Below are positions 1-7,501 of a stretch of 64,000 bases of DNA, one piece after another. The position numbers and the translations under genes were made by a program. The notes under the pieces were generated by a model, which did not search any database, was not told the origin of the DNA, and worked only from the letters and a program-made list of their open reading frames with translations. Numbering within the stretch: position 1 is the first letter of the stretch; each line of letters opens with the position of its first letter. The stretch is from Arcobacter sp. (lineage in GTDB: Bacteria; Campylobacterota; Campylobacteria; Campylobacterales; Sulfurimonadaceae): positions 1 to 64,000 of the forward strand of contig JAGXFN010000003.1 of assembly GCA_024637195.1 (NCBI GenBank), in the 5' to 3' direction.

Positions 1-67
1 TAGTTTTCAATGATCTCAAACGCTTCTTCTTGGCCTTAACTTAAGGTCTCATCGTTTGTGGACGGGA
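1..67 (-). other. untranslated leader running off the window
   Basis: This is the start of the transcript made from the promoter at 68-96. All three minus-strand frames lack a convincing start with a ribosome binding site, which fits a structural RNA leader better than a coding gene. It contains a short perfect inverted repeat around the CCTTAA and TTAAGG hexamers. Confidence 0.45.
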
Positions 68-96
68 ATTATAGGAGATTTCGTTTTTATTGTCAA
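68..96 (-). promoter_or_regulatory. consensus sigma-70 promoter firing out of the window, probably of an rRNA operon
   Basis: On the minus strand TTGACA (91-96) and TATAAT (68-73) are both perfect consensus with exactly 17 bases between them. The start would fall near base 61, in a GC-rich TCCCGTC stretch typical of stringently controlled promoters. The transcript then carries a CCTTAA-C-TTAAGG inverted repeat and, at the window edge, a TTTGAGATCATTGAAAAC stretch that resembles leader sequences in front of 16S rRNA. The promoter is seen directly; the rRNA assignment is an inference because the gene lies outside the window. Confidence 0.7.
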
Positions 97-298
97 GGCT
101 TTTTTGAGCGAATTTTGAAAGTTGGGGGTTTTGTTTAGTTTCTTCCATTTTTATGATGTATTAATGTTCTTTTACATTACGTGAGCTACACATAATCCAC
201 ACAATTACTCTATAAATTTCGAAATCATCTGAAGTGGACTTGTCTCAAAAAGAATTCCGTATATAATGTATATAAAACTATATGGCTGGGATTTTTGG

Positions 299-304
299 TA
301 TAAT
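299..304 (+). promoter_or_regulatory. -10 element for the Bax1-like gene
   Basis: TATAAT preceded by a T-rich stretch and TGG lies 36 bases before the start codon at 340. No good -35 hexamer is visible, as is usual in Campylobacterota. The stretch 100-298 contains no gene I can support; it is AT-rich spacer between two divergent promoters. Confidence 0.5.
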
Positions 305-339
305 TTCAAATACAGAAAATATAAACAAAGGATTTTTTT

Positions 340-1035
340 ATGGCTTTATATGACCGTGATTATGCACAGCAGTCTCATTATGAGGATGCAGGTGTACGTA
401 GTGAAGGAAAACTTGTCTCATTTGTAAAAGAGACCTACAAACTGTTCGCCGCTTCTATGATGGCGGGCGCTGTCGGGGCCTATGTTGGCATTCCTTTTGC
501 AGCTGATATCCAAAATTGGTTTATTGGGATTGTAATCGTAGAATTTGCCCTGCTCTTTGGTCTTTTTGCTGTGAAGCGCAAGCCGGGCATCAACCTTGTT
601 GTTATGTTTGCCTTTGTCTTTATGACAGGTATTACTCTTGCTCCACTGTTGACGCGCACACTCGGCATGGAAGGCGGCGGCACTATCATCGGTAATGCTT
701 TTGCTATGACATCTGTAGTATTTGGTGCGATGAGTTTCGTTGCAATCAGAACTAAAAAAGATTTTACAAGTTATGGAAAGCCTTTGATGATCGCACTTTT
801 TGTGATCATCGGCTTTTCTCTTTTAAACCTATTTTTAGGCAATCCTCTGATTCATGTCATCATCTCCGGTGCTGTTGTAGTCTTGTTCAGCATCTTGGTG
901 ATTTATGACACGCAGAACATTATCAAGGGTGCCTATGAGACACCGATCGACGGAGCAATCGCTCTTTATCTTGACTTCTTAAATATCTTTACTGCGCTAC
1001 TGCAGCTTTTTGGTATCTTCGGAAATGACGACTAA
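340..1035 (+). CDS. Bax inhibitor-1/YccA family membrane protein
   Basis: This 231-residue protein is hydrophobic from about residue 35 to the end, with six to seven predicted membrane segments. The C-terminal part carries the family pattern YDTQNIIKGAY followed by a last helix ending in LFGIFGNDD. The family (Bax1-I, YccA, YbhL, TMBIM) is thought to conduct calcium or protons or to modulate membrane proteases in bacteria; the role here is not shown by the sequence. A ribosome binding site AAAGGA sits just before the ATG. The gene stands alone, with its own -10 element and a hairpin after it. Confidence 0.88.
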   Translation: MALYDRDYAQQSHYEDAGVRSEGKLVSFVKETYKLFAASMMAGAVGAYVGIPFAADIQNWFIGIVIVEFALLFGLFAVKRKPGINLVVMFAFVFMTGITLAPLLTRTLGMEGGGTIIGNAFAMTSVVFGAMSFVAIRTKKDFTSYGKPLMIALFVIIGFSLLNLFLGNPLIHVIISGAVVVLFSILVIYDTQNIIKGAYETPIDGAIALYLDFLNIFTALLQLFGIFGNDD

Positions 1036-1036
1036 A

Positions 1037-1056
1037 CAATCCGCTTTAGCGGATTG
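1037..1056 (+). terminator. hairpin after the Bax1-like gene
   Basis: CAATCCGC and GCGGATTG form a perfect 8-bp stem around a TTTA loop directly after the stop codon. No T-run follows, so it may be only a transcript-stabilising end. A second inverted repeat (GATTTATAA 1062-1070 with TTATAAATC 1088-1096, inner AGCA/TGCT) follows and could complete the terminator. Confidence 0.6.
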
Positions 1057-1061
1057 ATCAG

Positions 1062-1096
1062 GATTTATAAGCAGACACTTGCTCTTTTTATAAATC
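1062..1096 (+). repeat. 9-bp inverted repeat between two genes
   Basis: The arms GATTTATAA (1062-1070) and TTATAAATC (1088-1096) match perfectly and enclose a second small stem, AGCA (1070-1073) with TGCT (1080-1083). It probably acts as a second transcription end after the gene at 340-1035. Confidence 0.4.
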
Positions 1097-1151
1097 TTCT
1101 TCAACAATAGACTTCTTACACAAAGTCTAATAAAACAATCAAAGGAAATAG

Positions 1152-1364
1152 ATGTCACGCACAAATACCTCCAGTGTCGATATGGCGGACGGGCTTAAAA
1201 ACAGCCATCTTGCAACACAGCAAAAAAACAACATCGGCGGAAAGAACGGTATCGTTCCCGAGTCCAATGCCAATGCCGCACGCAAAGCCATCTCGGCTGA
1301 ACAAAAAAACAAGGCAAAGAAAAAAGCCAAACTGGCCAAAGCCTCACGCAAGAAAAACAAATAG
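1152..1364 (+). CDS. small basic protein of unknown function
   Basis: This 70-residue protein has a Ser/Asn-rich first half and a C-terminal third made almost entirely of Lys and Ala (KNKAKKKAKLAKASRKKNK at the end), giving a strongly positive tail that could bind nucleic acid. It has no membrane segment or cysteine. A ribosome binding site AAAGGAAATAG precedes the ATG. The last base of its TAG stop is the first base of the GTG start of the next gene, so translation of the two is probably coupled. I do not recognise a family. Confidence 0.65.
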   Translation: MSRTNTSSVDMADGLKNSHLATQQKNNIGGKNGIVPESNANAARKAISAEQKNKAKKKAKLAKASRKKNK

Positions 1365-1774
1365 TGGACAAGGCGCTCTTTCGTGTTATCGATGCGAATA
1401 TTAACCGTCTAAAAGAGGGTATTCGCGTTATTGAAGACATGGCGCGTTATGTACACAACGACAAAGCGCTCTCCACCCGCCTCAAAACACTCCGACACCT
1501 TTGCAAAATAGATGATATTCAGAGTCTTCTTGCCTCGCGCGATTCACAGAATGATGTTCTTCGCCCGACGATGCCAAGCGAGATGGAACGTGTCTCCATC
1601 GAGAGCATTATCATCGCCAACTACAAGCGTGCACAAGAGTCCTCGCGTGTGCTCGAAGAGATCTACAAGGTCATCGATCCTTTGCTCTCGGAGAATTTTA
1701 AAAATATACGCTATGAGCTCTATACGCTCGAAAAAGAAACCCTAGTTTCTGGCAAAGAGAACCTCAAAACTTAG
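1364..1774 (+). CDS. thiD2: ThiD2-type hydroxymethylpyrimidine phosphate kinase domain protein
   Basis: The N-terminus carries the ThiD2 signature RVIDANxNRxxEGIRVIED (residues 7-25), and the 136-residue length is that of the stand-alone domain. ThiD2 proteins are alternative HMP-P kinases of thiamine synthesis and are often fused to ThiE; such proteins are commonly mislabelled thiamine-phosphate pyrophosphorylase. Here there is no ThiE part. The start is a GTG sharing one base with the previous stop. The last 33 bases overlap the end of the convergent methyltransferase gene, so both reading frames use the same DNA there. Assignment rests on the N-terminal motif; activity is inferred. Confidence 0.75.
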   Translation: MDKALFRVIDANINRLKEGIRVIEDMARYVHNDKALSTRLKTLRHLCKIDDIQSLLASRDSQNDVLRPTMPSEMERVSIESIIIANYKRAQESSRVLEEIYKVIDPLLSENFKNIRYELYTLEKETLVSGKENLKT

Positions 1775-2428
1775 GCTCTTTGTCGGGTAGTTCTTCATCA
1801 GTGTTTTCACCTGAGTGTAACCTAGCAGATTTCTTCCGCCGGAGACCCCGCTCTTTTTGATATAGGCAAAGATCTCTTCAATCGACTCAAACTCCAGCTC
1901 GTACTCCACCAGCTCTGTCTCAAGACGAAAATATTGTCCGAGCAGATAGCTCACTTCATCCGCGCTGCGCAAAGGAGAGCTTATCCCTGCCGTTTCGTGC
2001 AGTGTCTTGAAGGTCTTGGAGGTAAAGATCGCCAGGGAAACGGGTGCATTTAACTGCGATATCTGATAAAGCGTTTTGTCCAGGTCTTCAGCCCACTGCA
2101 AAGATGAAGCGGAGAAGATGCGGTCATACCGCTCAGAAACAAGCGCTTCAAACAGCTTCTCATCATTAAAATCCCCCAAACGGCACGCGATCTTTTCACT
2201 TTTGGGATGCAGCGCCAGCATCTCTGCAGAGAAGTCCGCCCCGGTAAGCTTTTCATAGGGCCAATTGATCTTCTTTGCTATAGTACCGCTACCGCAGCCA
2301 AGGTCTAAAATCCTCTGCGGAGCATCTTTGCACTCCTCCACCAGCTTCTGTGCTACGCGGTTTTGGATGATGTTGTACTGAGCGTACGTGTCCGCAAAAC
2401 GTGAAAACTCTTTTTGGACGGCTTTCAT
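1742..2428 (-). CDS. class I SAM-dependent methyltransferase, BioC-like
   Basis: The protein has 228 residues with the SAM-binding motif I ILDLGCGSG at about residues 40-48 and an acidic motif II region (LTGADFSAEML). The N-terminal FSRFADTYAQYNIIQNRVAQKL is typical of BioC, which methylates malonyl-ACP to start pimelate synthesis for biotin. No other biotin gene is nearby, so BioC remains a family-level guess. Its start codon overlaps the stop of the zinc permease gene by ATGA, placing it last in the znuACB operon. Its 3' end overlaps the convergent thiD2 gene by 33 bases. Confidence 0.7.
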   Translation of the reverse strand: MKAVQKEFSRFADTYAQYNIIQNRVAQKLVEECKDAPQRILDLGCGSGTIAKKINWPYEKLTGADFSAEMLALHPKSEKIACRLGDFNDEKLFEALVSERYDRIFSASSLQWAEDLDKTLYQISQLNAPVSLAIFTSKTFKTLHETAGISSPLRSADEVSYLLGQYFRLETELVEYELEFESIEEIFAYIKKSGVSGGRNLLGYTQVKTLMKNYPTKSLSFEVLFARN

Positions 2429-3222
2429 TTTCTGTTGATCAGTATTGAGATAATAAATATCCCCAGTATCACAAGCACGATAGTAGCCCCGCTTGGCAAA
2501 GAGTAATGATAAGAGAGTGTCATCCCTATTAAAACAGCACTGGTCGAAAAAAGCAAAGAGAGGAGAATGGTTTTTGAAAAACCGAGGCGGTAACGAAGCG
2601 CTGAAATCGTCGGAATAACCATCAATGCGCCGATAAGCAGGGTTCCTACCACACGAATAGACAGGGCGATGACAACGGCGATGATGCTTACAAGCATAAA
2701 GTTGAGCAGTCTTACTCTTAGTCCGCTCACCTGCGCCACTTCTTCGTCAAAGGCAATGAAGTAAAACTCTTTGAACAGACCCAAAAGAACAGCCATAGAG
2801 AGGAAACCAAAAACACTCATCACGATCAGATCCTCATGCGAGACAGAAAGGATCGAGCCAAACAAGTAGGTGAACAAAGAGGCGTTAAACGAGCCCGACA
2901 GCGAGACGATCACGACGGCTAGGGCTAAAGAGCCGGAAAGAAAGATCGCCAAAATAGAGTCGGAGTAGATCCCGTAATAGGAGCGAAGATACTCTATGGA
3001 CCAGGCTGCAAGTACGGAGACCAGCACGGCGACCCAGATCGGGTTCTGCTCTGTGACCATACCGATAGCGATGCCGACAAGGGCCACATGCGCCAGCGTC
3101 TCTGTCAGCAAGGCATAACGGCGCAACACGATAAAGGAACCGGAGACGGAGGCGAGAATGGCAATGATGATTCCGGCAAGGAAGGCATTTATCATAAAAT
3201 CGTATTGAAATATCTCTAGCAT
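2425..3222 (-). CDS. znuB: zinc/manganese ABC transporter permease (ABC-3 family)
   Basis: This 265-residue protein is very hydrophobic with about seven to eight membrane helices and the family patterns RRYALLTETLAHVALVG and GTLLIGALMVIPTISALR. It forms the inner-membrane channel for metal delivered by the binding protein at 3991-4902 and is driven by the ATPase at 3236-3994. The gene follows the ATPase gene by 13 bases and overlaps the methyltransferase by four. Zinc is the most likely substrate because of the His-rich binding protein; manganese cannot be excluded. Confidence 0.88.
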   Translation of the reverse strand: MLEIFQYDFMINAFLAGIIIAILASVSGSFIVLRRYALLTETLAHVALVGIAIGMVTEQNPIWVAVLVSVLAAWSIEYLRSYYGIYSDSILAIFLSGSLALAVVIVSLSGSFNASLFTYLFGSILSVSHEDLIVMSVFGFLSMAVLLGLFKEFYFIAFDEEVAQVSGLRVRLLNFMLVSIIAVVIALSIRVVGTLLIGALMVIPTISALRYRLGFSKTILLSLLFSTSAVLIGMTLSYHYSLPSGATIVLVILGIFIISILINRK

Positions 3223-3235
3223 AAGATAAATTCTC

Positions 3236-3994
3236 CTAATGGTGATGGTGATGGATCAGATGAGCATCGATTCCGTAAAGCTTGCTCATCTCCGAGCAGC
3301 TGAGCACCTCGTGCGGGTTGTTGCACGAGAGCAGTGTCTGGTTGATGCAGAGCATCGACTGGATGTCGTCTGCTATCACTCCGACATCATGGGTAATAAA
3401 CAAGATCGTCATCCCGTCTTTTTGGTTCAGCTCTCGCAGTAGGGCATAAAAACTGTTTTGCGAGACCATATCGACACCGGTATTCGGCTCATCCAGGATC
3501 AGCACTTCGGGCTCGCTGGCCAGGGCACGCGATATCATGACGCGCTGACGCTGACCACCGGAGAGCTCACCGATGAGCTTATGGCGAAGGTTTGTGACAT
3601 CCATCTTGGCCATGGCCTCTTCAACGGCATCTTTGTCTAAACGAGACTCTTTTTTAAACAGTCCCCGTTTCGCCGTACGGCCCATTTTCACGACCTCTTC
3701 TACGGTTGCGGGAAAATACTGATCGATCTGCGAGACGCGCTGAGGAACATAGCCTATCTTGTCCCAGGATTTGAACGCTTTTTGATCTTTCCCAAAAAGC
3801 CTGATCTCTCCGGCACTCTTTTTTTCCAGTCCCAGGAGCAGGCGGACCAGCGTAGTCTTTCCTCCGCCATTGGGTCCGATAAGTGCGCTGTACTCGCCCT
3901 TTTTGATCACAAGATCGATATCTTTCAAAATATTCGTGCCGTCGATCTTGTACGAGAGTCCTTTGACTTCAAAAATAGCAGGGGCGAAATTCAT
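3236..3994 (-). CDS. znuC: zinc ABC transporter ATPase with a histidine tail
   Basis: Walker A GPNGGGKT (residues 40-47), signature LSGGQRQ (144-150) and Walker B VLILDEP (164-170) are intact in this 252-residue protein. I chose the ATG at 3994 over an in-frame GTG at 4000 because GGAG lies five bases upstream of it and it makes an ATGA overlap with the binding-protein gene. The protein ends in five consecutive histidines (DAHLIHHHHH), a possible metal-sensing or metal-buffering tail; ZnuC proteins often have some His near the end, but a pure His tail is striking. It may also serve the second, ATPase-less permease at 22679-23428. Confidence 0.9.
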   Translation of the reverse strand: MNFAPAIFEVKGLSYKIDGTNILKDIDLVIKKGEYSALIGPNGGGKTTLVRLLLGLEKKSAGEIRLFGKDQKAFKSWDKIGYVPQRVSQIDQYFPATVEEVVKMGRTAKRGLFKKESRLDKDAVEEAMAKMDVTNLRHKLIGELSGGQRQRVMISRALASEPEVLILDEPNTGVDMVSQNSFYALLRELNQKDGMTILFITHDVGVIADDIQSMLCINQTLLSCNNPHEVLSCSEMSKLYGIDAHLIHHHHH

Positions 3995-4902
3995 TCGCAC
4001 TCCATTGCCGCAGAAAGCTTGTGCAGGTTTTCACGCATCAGGCCTATGTAGCCTCTGCCTGCCTCTTCTTCGGTGACGTTTGCCAAGGGCTGCAAAGCGT
4101 CGACTTTTGCTCCTGTCTCTTTTGCTATCGTCTCGGAGACCTTGGGGCTGACGAAACTTTCAAAAAAGATAGTTTCAATCCCCTCATTTTTGACAAGATC
4201 CATAATCTCTCTCATCTGTTTCGCGCTTGCCTGTTCATCCGGCGAGAGTCCTGTCACGCTATGAGAGGTAAACCCGTATCTCTGCCCCAGATAGGAAAAG
4301 GCGTTGTGGTTGAGTACGATCTCTGTGTGTTTGCAATGAGCCAGTCGCGCTTTATACTCATTATCAAGCGCTCTTAGCTTCTCTATATAGGCCTGCGAAT
4401 TCTTATGAAACTCGGAGCTTTGCCCGGGGAAGTGCTCGGCAGCTTTTATCGCCAGCGCCTTCGTCATTAGGATCATGTTTTCTATGCTCAGCCAATAATG
4501 CGGATCAATAGCACCTTCACCGTGCGCGTGACCTTCATGCTCGTCTTCGTGGGAGAGAGACTGTGTTTTAAGCTGGACAAACTGGCTCATATCAAGTCCG
4601 TTTTTCTCTTTTTTGATCCAAGGTTCCATGCCAAGTCCGATAAAAAGAAAAAGCTCAGCTCGGGTAAGTTCCGACATTGTTTTGACCGAGGGCATATAGG
4701 TGTGCGTTTCAACGCCGAAAGGGATAAGTTTTCTTACCTCTACCTGCTCGCCTACAATGTGTGTGGCGAGATCATAAAGCGCAAAATTCGTGACGGCGAT
4801 GTAGGGTTTTTCATCTTCCGCATGGCCGCTCTCATCAAAGATAAAGATCTCGCCGATAAATACAGCTAACAATATTATAAATAAGATCAATGCTTTTTTC
4901 AT
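3991..4902 (-). CDS. znuA: periplasmic zinc-binding protein
   Basis: This is a cluster A-I solute-binding protein of 303 residues with an N-terminal membrane/signal segment (residues 4-20). Conserved metal ligands are visible: His67 in ETHTYMPS, His135 in DPHYWLS, His in VLNHNAFSYLG and an acidic residue near the end. A His/Glu-rich loop at about residues 118-128 is typical of zinc-specific members. The ATG at 4902 is preferred over a GTG at 4914 because AAAAGGG lies at a suitable distance only from the ATG. It opens the operon znuA-znuC-znuB-methyltransferase. No Zur site was identified. Confidence 0.9.
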   Translation of the reverse strand: MKKALILFIILLAVFIGEIFIFDESGHAEDEKPYIAVTNFALYDLATHIVGEQVEVRKLIPFGVETHTYMPSVKTMSELTRAELFLFIGLGMEPWIKKEKNGLDMSQFVQLKTQSLSHEDEHEGHAHGEGAIDPHYWLSIENMILMTKALAIKAAEHFPGQSSEFHKNSQAYIEKLRALDNEYKARLAHCKHTEIVLNHNAFSYLGQRYGFTSHSVTGLSPDEQASAKQMREIMDLVKNEGIETIFFESFVSPKVSETIAKETGAKVDALQPLANVTEEEAGRGYIGLMRENLHKLSAAMECE

Positions 4903-4975
4903 GACGCTGAACACCCTTTTAAAAGCGTATTGTACCCTTTCTATGCCAAATAATTATATCTAAGTTAAAGTTGGC

Positions 4976-4981
4976 TATAAT
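4976..4981 (+). promoter_or_regulatory. -10 element for the secG operon
   Basis: TATAAT preceded by TTGGC lies 27 bases before the secG start, in the 106-base gap between the divergent znuA and secG genes. It probably drives secG, the deacetylase, frr and possibly pyrE as one transcript. Confidence 0.5.
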
Positions 4982-5008
4982 CACGCAATTTTTTAATTAG
5001 GAAACTTA

Positions 5009-5344
5009 ATGATATCTATTTTACTCATTGTTCAAATTGTCTTGGTCGTTCTCTTAACGATCGCCGTACTGCTTCAAAAAAGCTCAAGTATCGGCCTTGG
5101 GGCATACAGCGGATCAAACGAGTCGGTTTTTGGCGCCAAAGGGCCGGGAAGCTTTCTCTCTAAAATCACCTTCTTTTTAGGCTTTTTATTCGTACTGAAC
5201 ACAGTAGGAATGGGATACTTTTACGCTCAAGAGCGCACTGCTTCGGTTGTTGACACTATCATAGAAGATACAACGGTTGTTGCTCCTTCAGCTGCAGCGG
5301 ACACTTCTTCTGCTGACAGCGACATGAACACTTCCACAAAATAA
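5009..5344 (+). CDS. secG: preprotein translocase subunit SecG
   Basis: The 111-residue protein has two membrane helices (about 3-23 and 52-71) separated by the SecG pattern QKSSSIGLGAYSGSNESVFGAKGPGSFLSK. SecG assists SecYE in protein export. The C-terminal 35 residues are a low-complexity Thr/Ala/Ser/Asp tail, longer than in E. coli. AGGAAAC precedes the ATG. The TAA stop shares its last base with the ATG of the next gene. Confidence 0.93.
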   Translation: MISILLIVQIVLVVLLTIAVLLQKSSSIGLGAYSGSNESVFGAKGPGSFLSKITFFLGFLFVLNTVGMGYFYAQERTASVVDTIIEDTTVVAPSAAADTSSADSDMNTSTK

Positions 5345-6285
5345 TGAAACAGGCGCTTCTTCTCGCGCTTCTTTCCCTTACCCTTTGGGCAGATGCCCAT
5401 ATCTTTGTTTACCACCGTTTCGGTGATGAAAAACATGCCTCAACCAACACCTCTCTTGCTATCTTAAAAGAGCAGTTTGAGTTTTTCAAGCAGCACGATT
5501 ATAAGGTCATCTCTTTACAGACATTAAGCCGTGCGCTGAAAAACACAGAAAAGATCCCCGACAACTGGGTAGTGCTCTGCATCGATGACAGCTACAAGAG
5601 CTTCTTTGACAATGCGCTGCCTCTGTTTAAGGAGTATGACTACCCTTTTGCGCTTTTTGTCTATATAGAAGCGACAGACAGAGGATATGGGGACTTTATG
5701 AGCTGGCCCCAGATACGAGAAGCCTCCCGCTACGGCGAGATCGGACTGCACTCTTACGCACACAAACATATGGTGTCGATGTCTGCCGATGCGATCAAAG
5801 AAGATACGATCAAGGGGAAGAACTCTTTTGTAAAAGAACTGGGATATGCTCCAAAATACTACGCCTATCCTTATGGTGAATTTGATACAAAAGTAAAAAA
5901 GGCCATCTCCTCTTTCGGTTTTGATCTTATCCTCAACCAAAATGTCGGTGCCGTCTCGCATAAAAGTCCGCAGAATGATCTTGACCGCATCGCCTTGACG
6001 GGAGATGTGCCGCTTAAACCAAAGCTTCGGATCAAATATTTAGATGCTCTGTGGCATTGGCCAAAAAGCTATCCTGTCAATGGAAAACTTAATAAAATTC
6101 ACGTTACAATGCCACCATCAATTTCCAGGGCTGAACTCTACATCAGTGGGGGAGAGTGGGAGTACATCACCGTTAAAGAGGGGGAGTTCAAGCGCGAGCA
6201 GCCCTATCCTCTGACAAAGCGGCGTACCCGCGTTATCATCAAATCCGGAAATGCCTACACAAGCAAAATTATCGTAAAGGAATAA
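5344..6285 (+). CDS. secreted polysaccharide deacetylase (NodB fold)
   Basis: After a signal peptide (about residues 1-18) the protein shows the NodB metal and catalytic motifs: Asp81-Asp82 in LCIDDSYKS and His136/His140 in LHSYAH, with YAYPYGEFD as the later motif. Members deacetylate peptidoglycan or exopolysaccharide in the periplasm. The usual FDDG is replaced by IDDS, which occurs in some of the family. The C-terminal 100 residues form an extra beta-rich part. Its start overlaps the secG stop by one base and frr begins one base after its stop, so it is cotranscribed with housekeeping genes. The substrate is unknown. Confidence 0.85.
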   Translation: MKQALLLALLSLTLWADAHIFVYHRFGDEKHASTNTSLAILKEQFEFFKQHDYKVISLQTLSRALKNTEKIPDNWVVLCIDDSYKSFFDNALPLFKEYDYPFALFVYIEATDRGYGDFMSWPQIREASRYGEIGLHSYAHKHMVSMSADAIKEDTIKGKNSFVKELGYAPKYYAYPYGEFDTKVKKAISSFGFDLILNQNVGAVSHKSPQNDLDRIALTGDVPLKPKLRIKYLDALWHWPKSYPVNGKLNKIHVTMPPSISRAELYISGGEWEYITVKEGEFKREQPYPLTKRRTRVIIKSGNAYTSKIIVKE

Positions 6286-6286
6286 C

Positions 6287-6844
6287 ATGATTAATGAAAT
6301 CCAAGAAGAGTGCGAACAGCAAATGGCAGGCTCAGTAGAGCATATGAAACATGATTTTAAAACCTTGCGCAGCGGCAAGGTAACGACTCAGGTCTTAGAC
6401 AATATCAAGATTGACTATTACGGGACGATGACGGGACTTGACCAGGTCGCTTCTGTCATTGCGACCGATGCGACGACGATCGTCATCAATCCTTGGGAAA
6501 AATCCCTCCTCAGCACTATTGACTCTGCTATCGGCAAGGCCAATATTGGTGTAAATCCGAACAATGACGGCAATCAGATCAAGCTTTTCTTCCCGCCGAT
6601 GACTGTCGAACAGCGCCAAGAGTCAGCCAAACAGATGCGTGGAATGGGCGAAGATGCAAAGGTTTCTATCCGAAACGATCGCAGAAAAGCCAACGATAAG
6701 ATCAAAAAGCTTGAAAAAGACAAAGAGATCACAGCTGATGAGTCCAAGGCCGCTCAGGAAAATATCCAAAAGATCACCGACAGCTTTATCACCAAGATCG
6801 ACGCGATCTTAAAAGAGAAAGAAGCGGAAATACTAAAAGTATAG
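6287..6844 (+). CDS. frr: ribosome recycling factor
   Basis: The 185-residue length and the sequence match RRF along its whole span: [40 protein letters not shown] and the C-terminal Lys/Glu-rich helices with [20 protein letters not shown]. It splits the terminated ribosome together with EF-G. It follows the deacetylase gene by one base and precedes pyrE by 37 bases. Confidence 0.97.
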   Translation: MINEIQEECEQQMAGSVEHMKHDFKTLRSGKVTTQVLDNIKIDYYGTMTGLDQVASVIATDATTIVINPWEKSLLSTIDSAIGKANIGVNPNNDGNQIKLFFPPMTVEQRQESAKQMRGMGEDAKVSIRNDRRKANDKIKKLEKDKEITADESKAAQENIQKITDSFITKIDAILKEKEAEILKV

Positions 6845-6881
6845 TTTCGGCGCTCGCCTCTTTATTTTCTGAAGGAAAAAC

Positions 6882-7493
6882 ATGGACGTTAAAAAAATTT
6901 ATATGGATGCCAATGCTCTGCTTGAGGGACATTTTAAACTCAGTTCTGGGAACCACTCGCAGTTTTATCTTCAATCTGCCAAAGTTCTCGAAGACCCAAA
7001 AAATGCAAAACTTCTTGCCGAAGCTGTTGCCGAGCAGATCAATGCGAGCGGACTTCAAGTCGATACCGTCTGTGCTCCTGCACTTGGCGGACTGATAGCA
7101 GGCTTTGCTCTGGCCACTGCGCTGGACAAGCGCTCGATCTTTGCCGAGCGTGTTGAAGGGAAGATGAGCATTCGCCGCGGCTTTGAGATCGCAAAAGGCG
7201 AGAGAGTCATGATCTGTGAAGACATCATCACGACAGGCGGTTCGGCCATGGAGGCCGCCGCTGCTATAGAGGCTTTGGGCGGAGAGATCGTAGGGTTTGC
7301 AGCTCTGGCCAACCGCGGCTTCTGTCATCGCAGCGACAGCAGTGTCACACGCCAGTCAACCTGTAAACTTCCTGCAGACAAGCCTTTTTTTGCGCTGGAA
7401 GACTTCACTTTCGAGATCTATGCTCCGCAAGCGTGTCCTCTGTGCAAAGAGGGAAAAAGCGAAGCGGTCAAACCGGGTTCGCGCGGCAACTGA
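6882..7493 (+). CDS. pyrE: orotate phosphoribosyltransferase
   Basis: The 203-residue protein carries the PRPP-binding motif ERVMICEDIITTGGSA at about residues 107-122 and the N-terminal GHFKLSSGNHSQFYLQ of PyrE. It converts orotate and PRPP to OMP in pyrimidine synthesis. GAAGGA lies before the ATG. The C-terminal 40 residues contain a paired-Cys segment (CPLCKEGK). It converges on the antiporter gene, with eight bases between stops. Confidence 0.95.
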   Translation: MDVKKIYMDANALLEGHFKLSSGNHSQFYLQSAKVLEDPKNAKLLAEAVAEQINASGLQVDTVCAPALGGLIAGFALATALDKRSIFAERVEGKMSIRRGFEIAKGERVMICEDIITTGGSAMEAAAAIEALGGEIVGFAALANRGFCHRSDSSVTRQSTCKLPADKPFFALEDFTFEIYAPQACPLCKEGKSEAVKPGSRGN

Positions 7494-7501
7494 TCCGCCT
7501 T

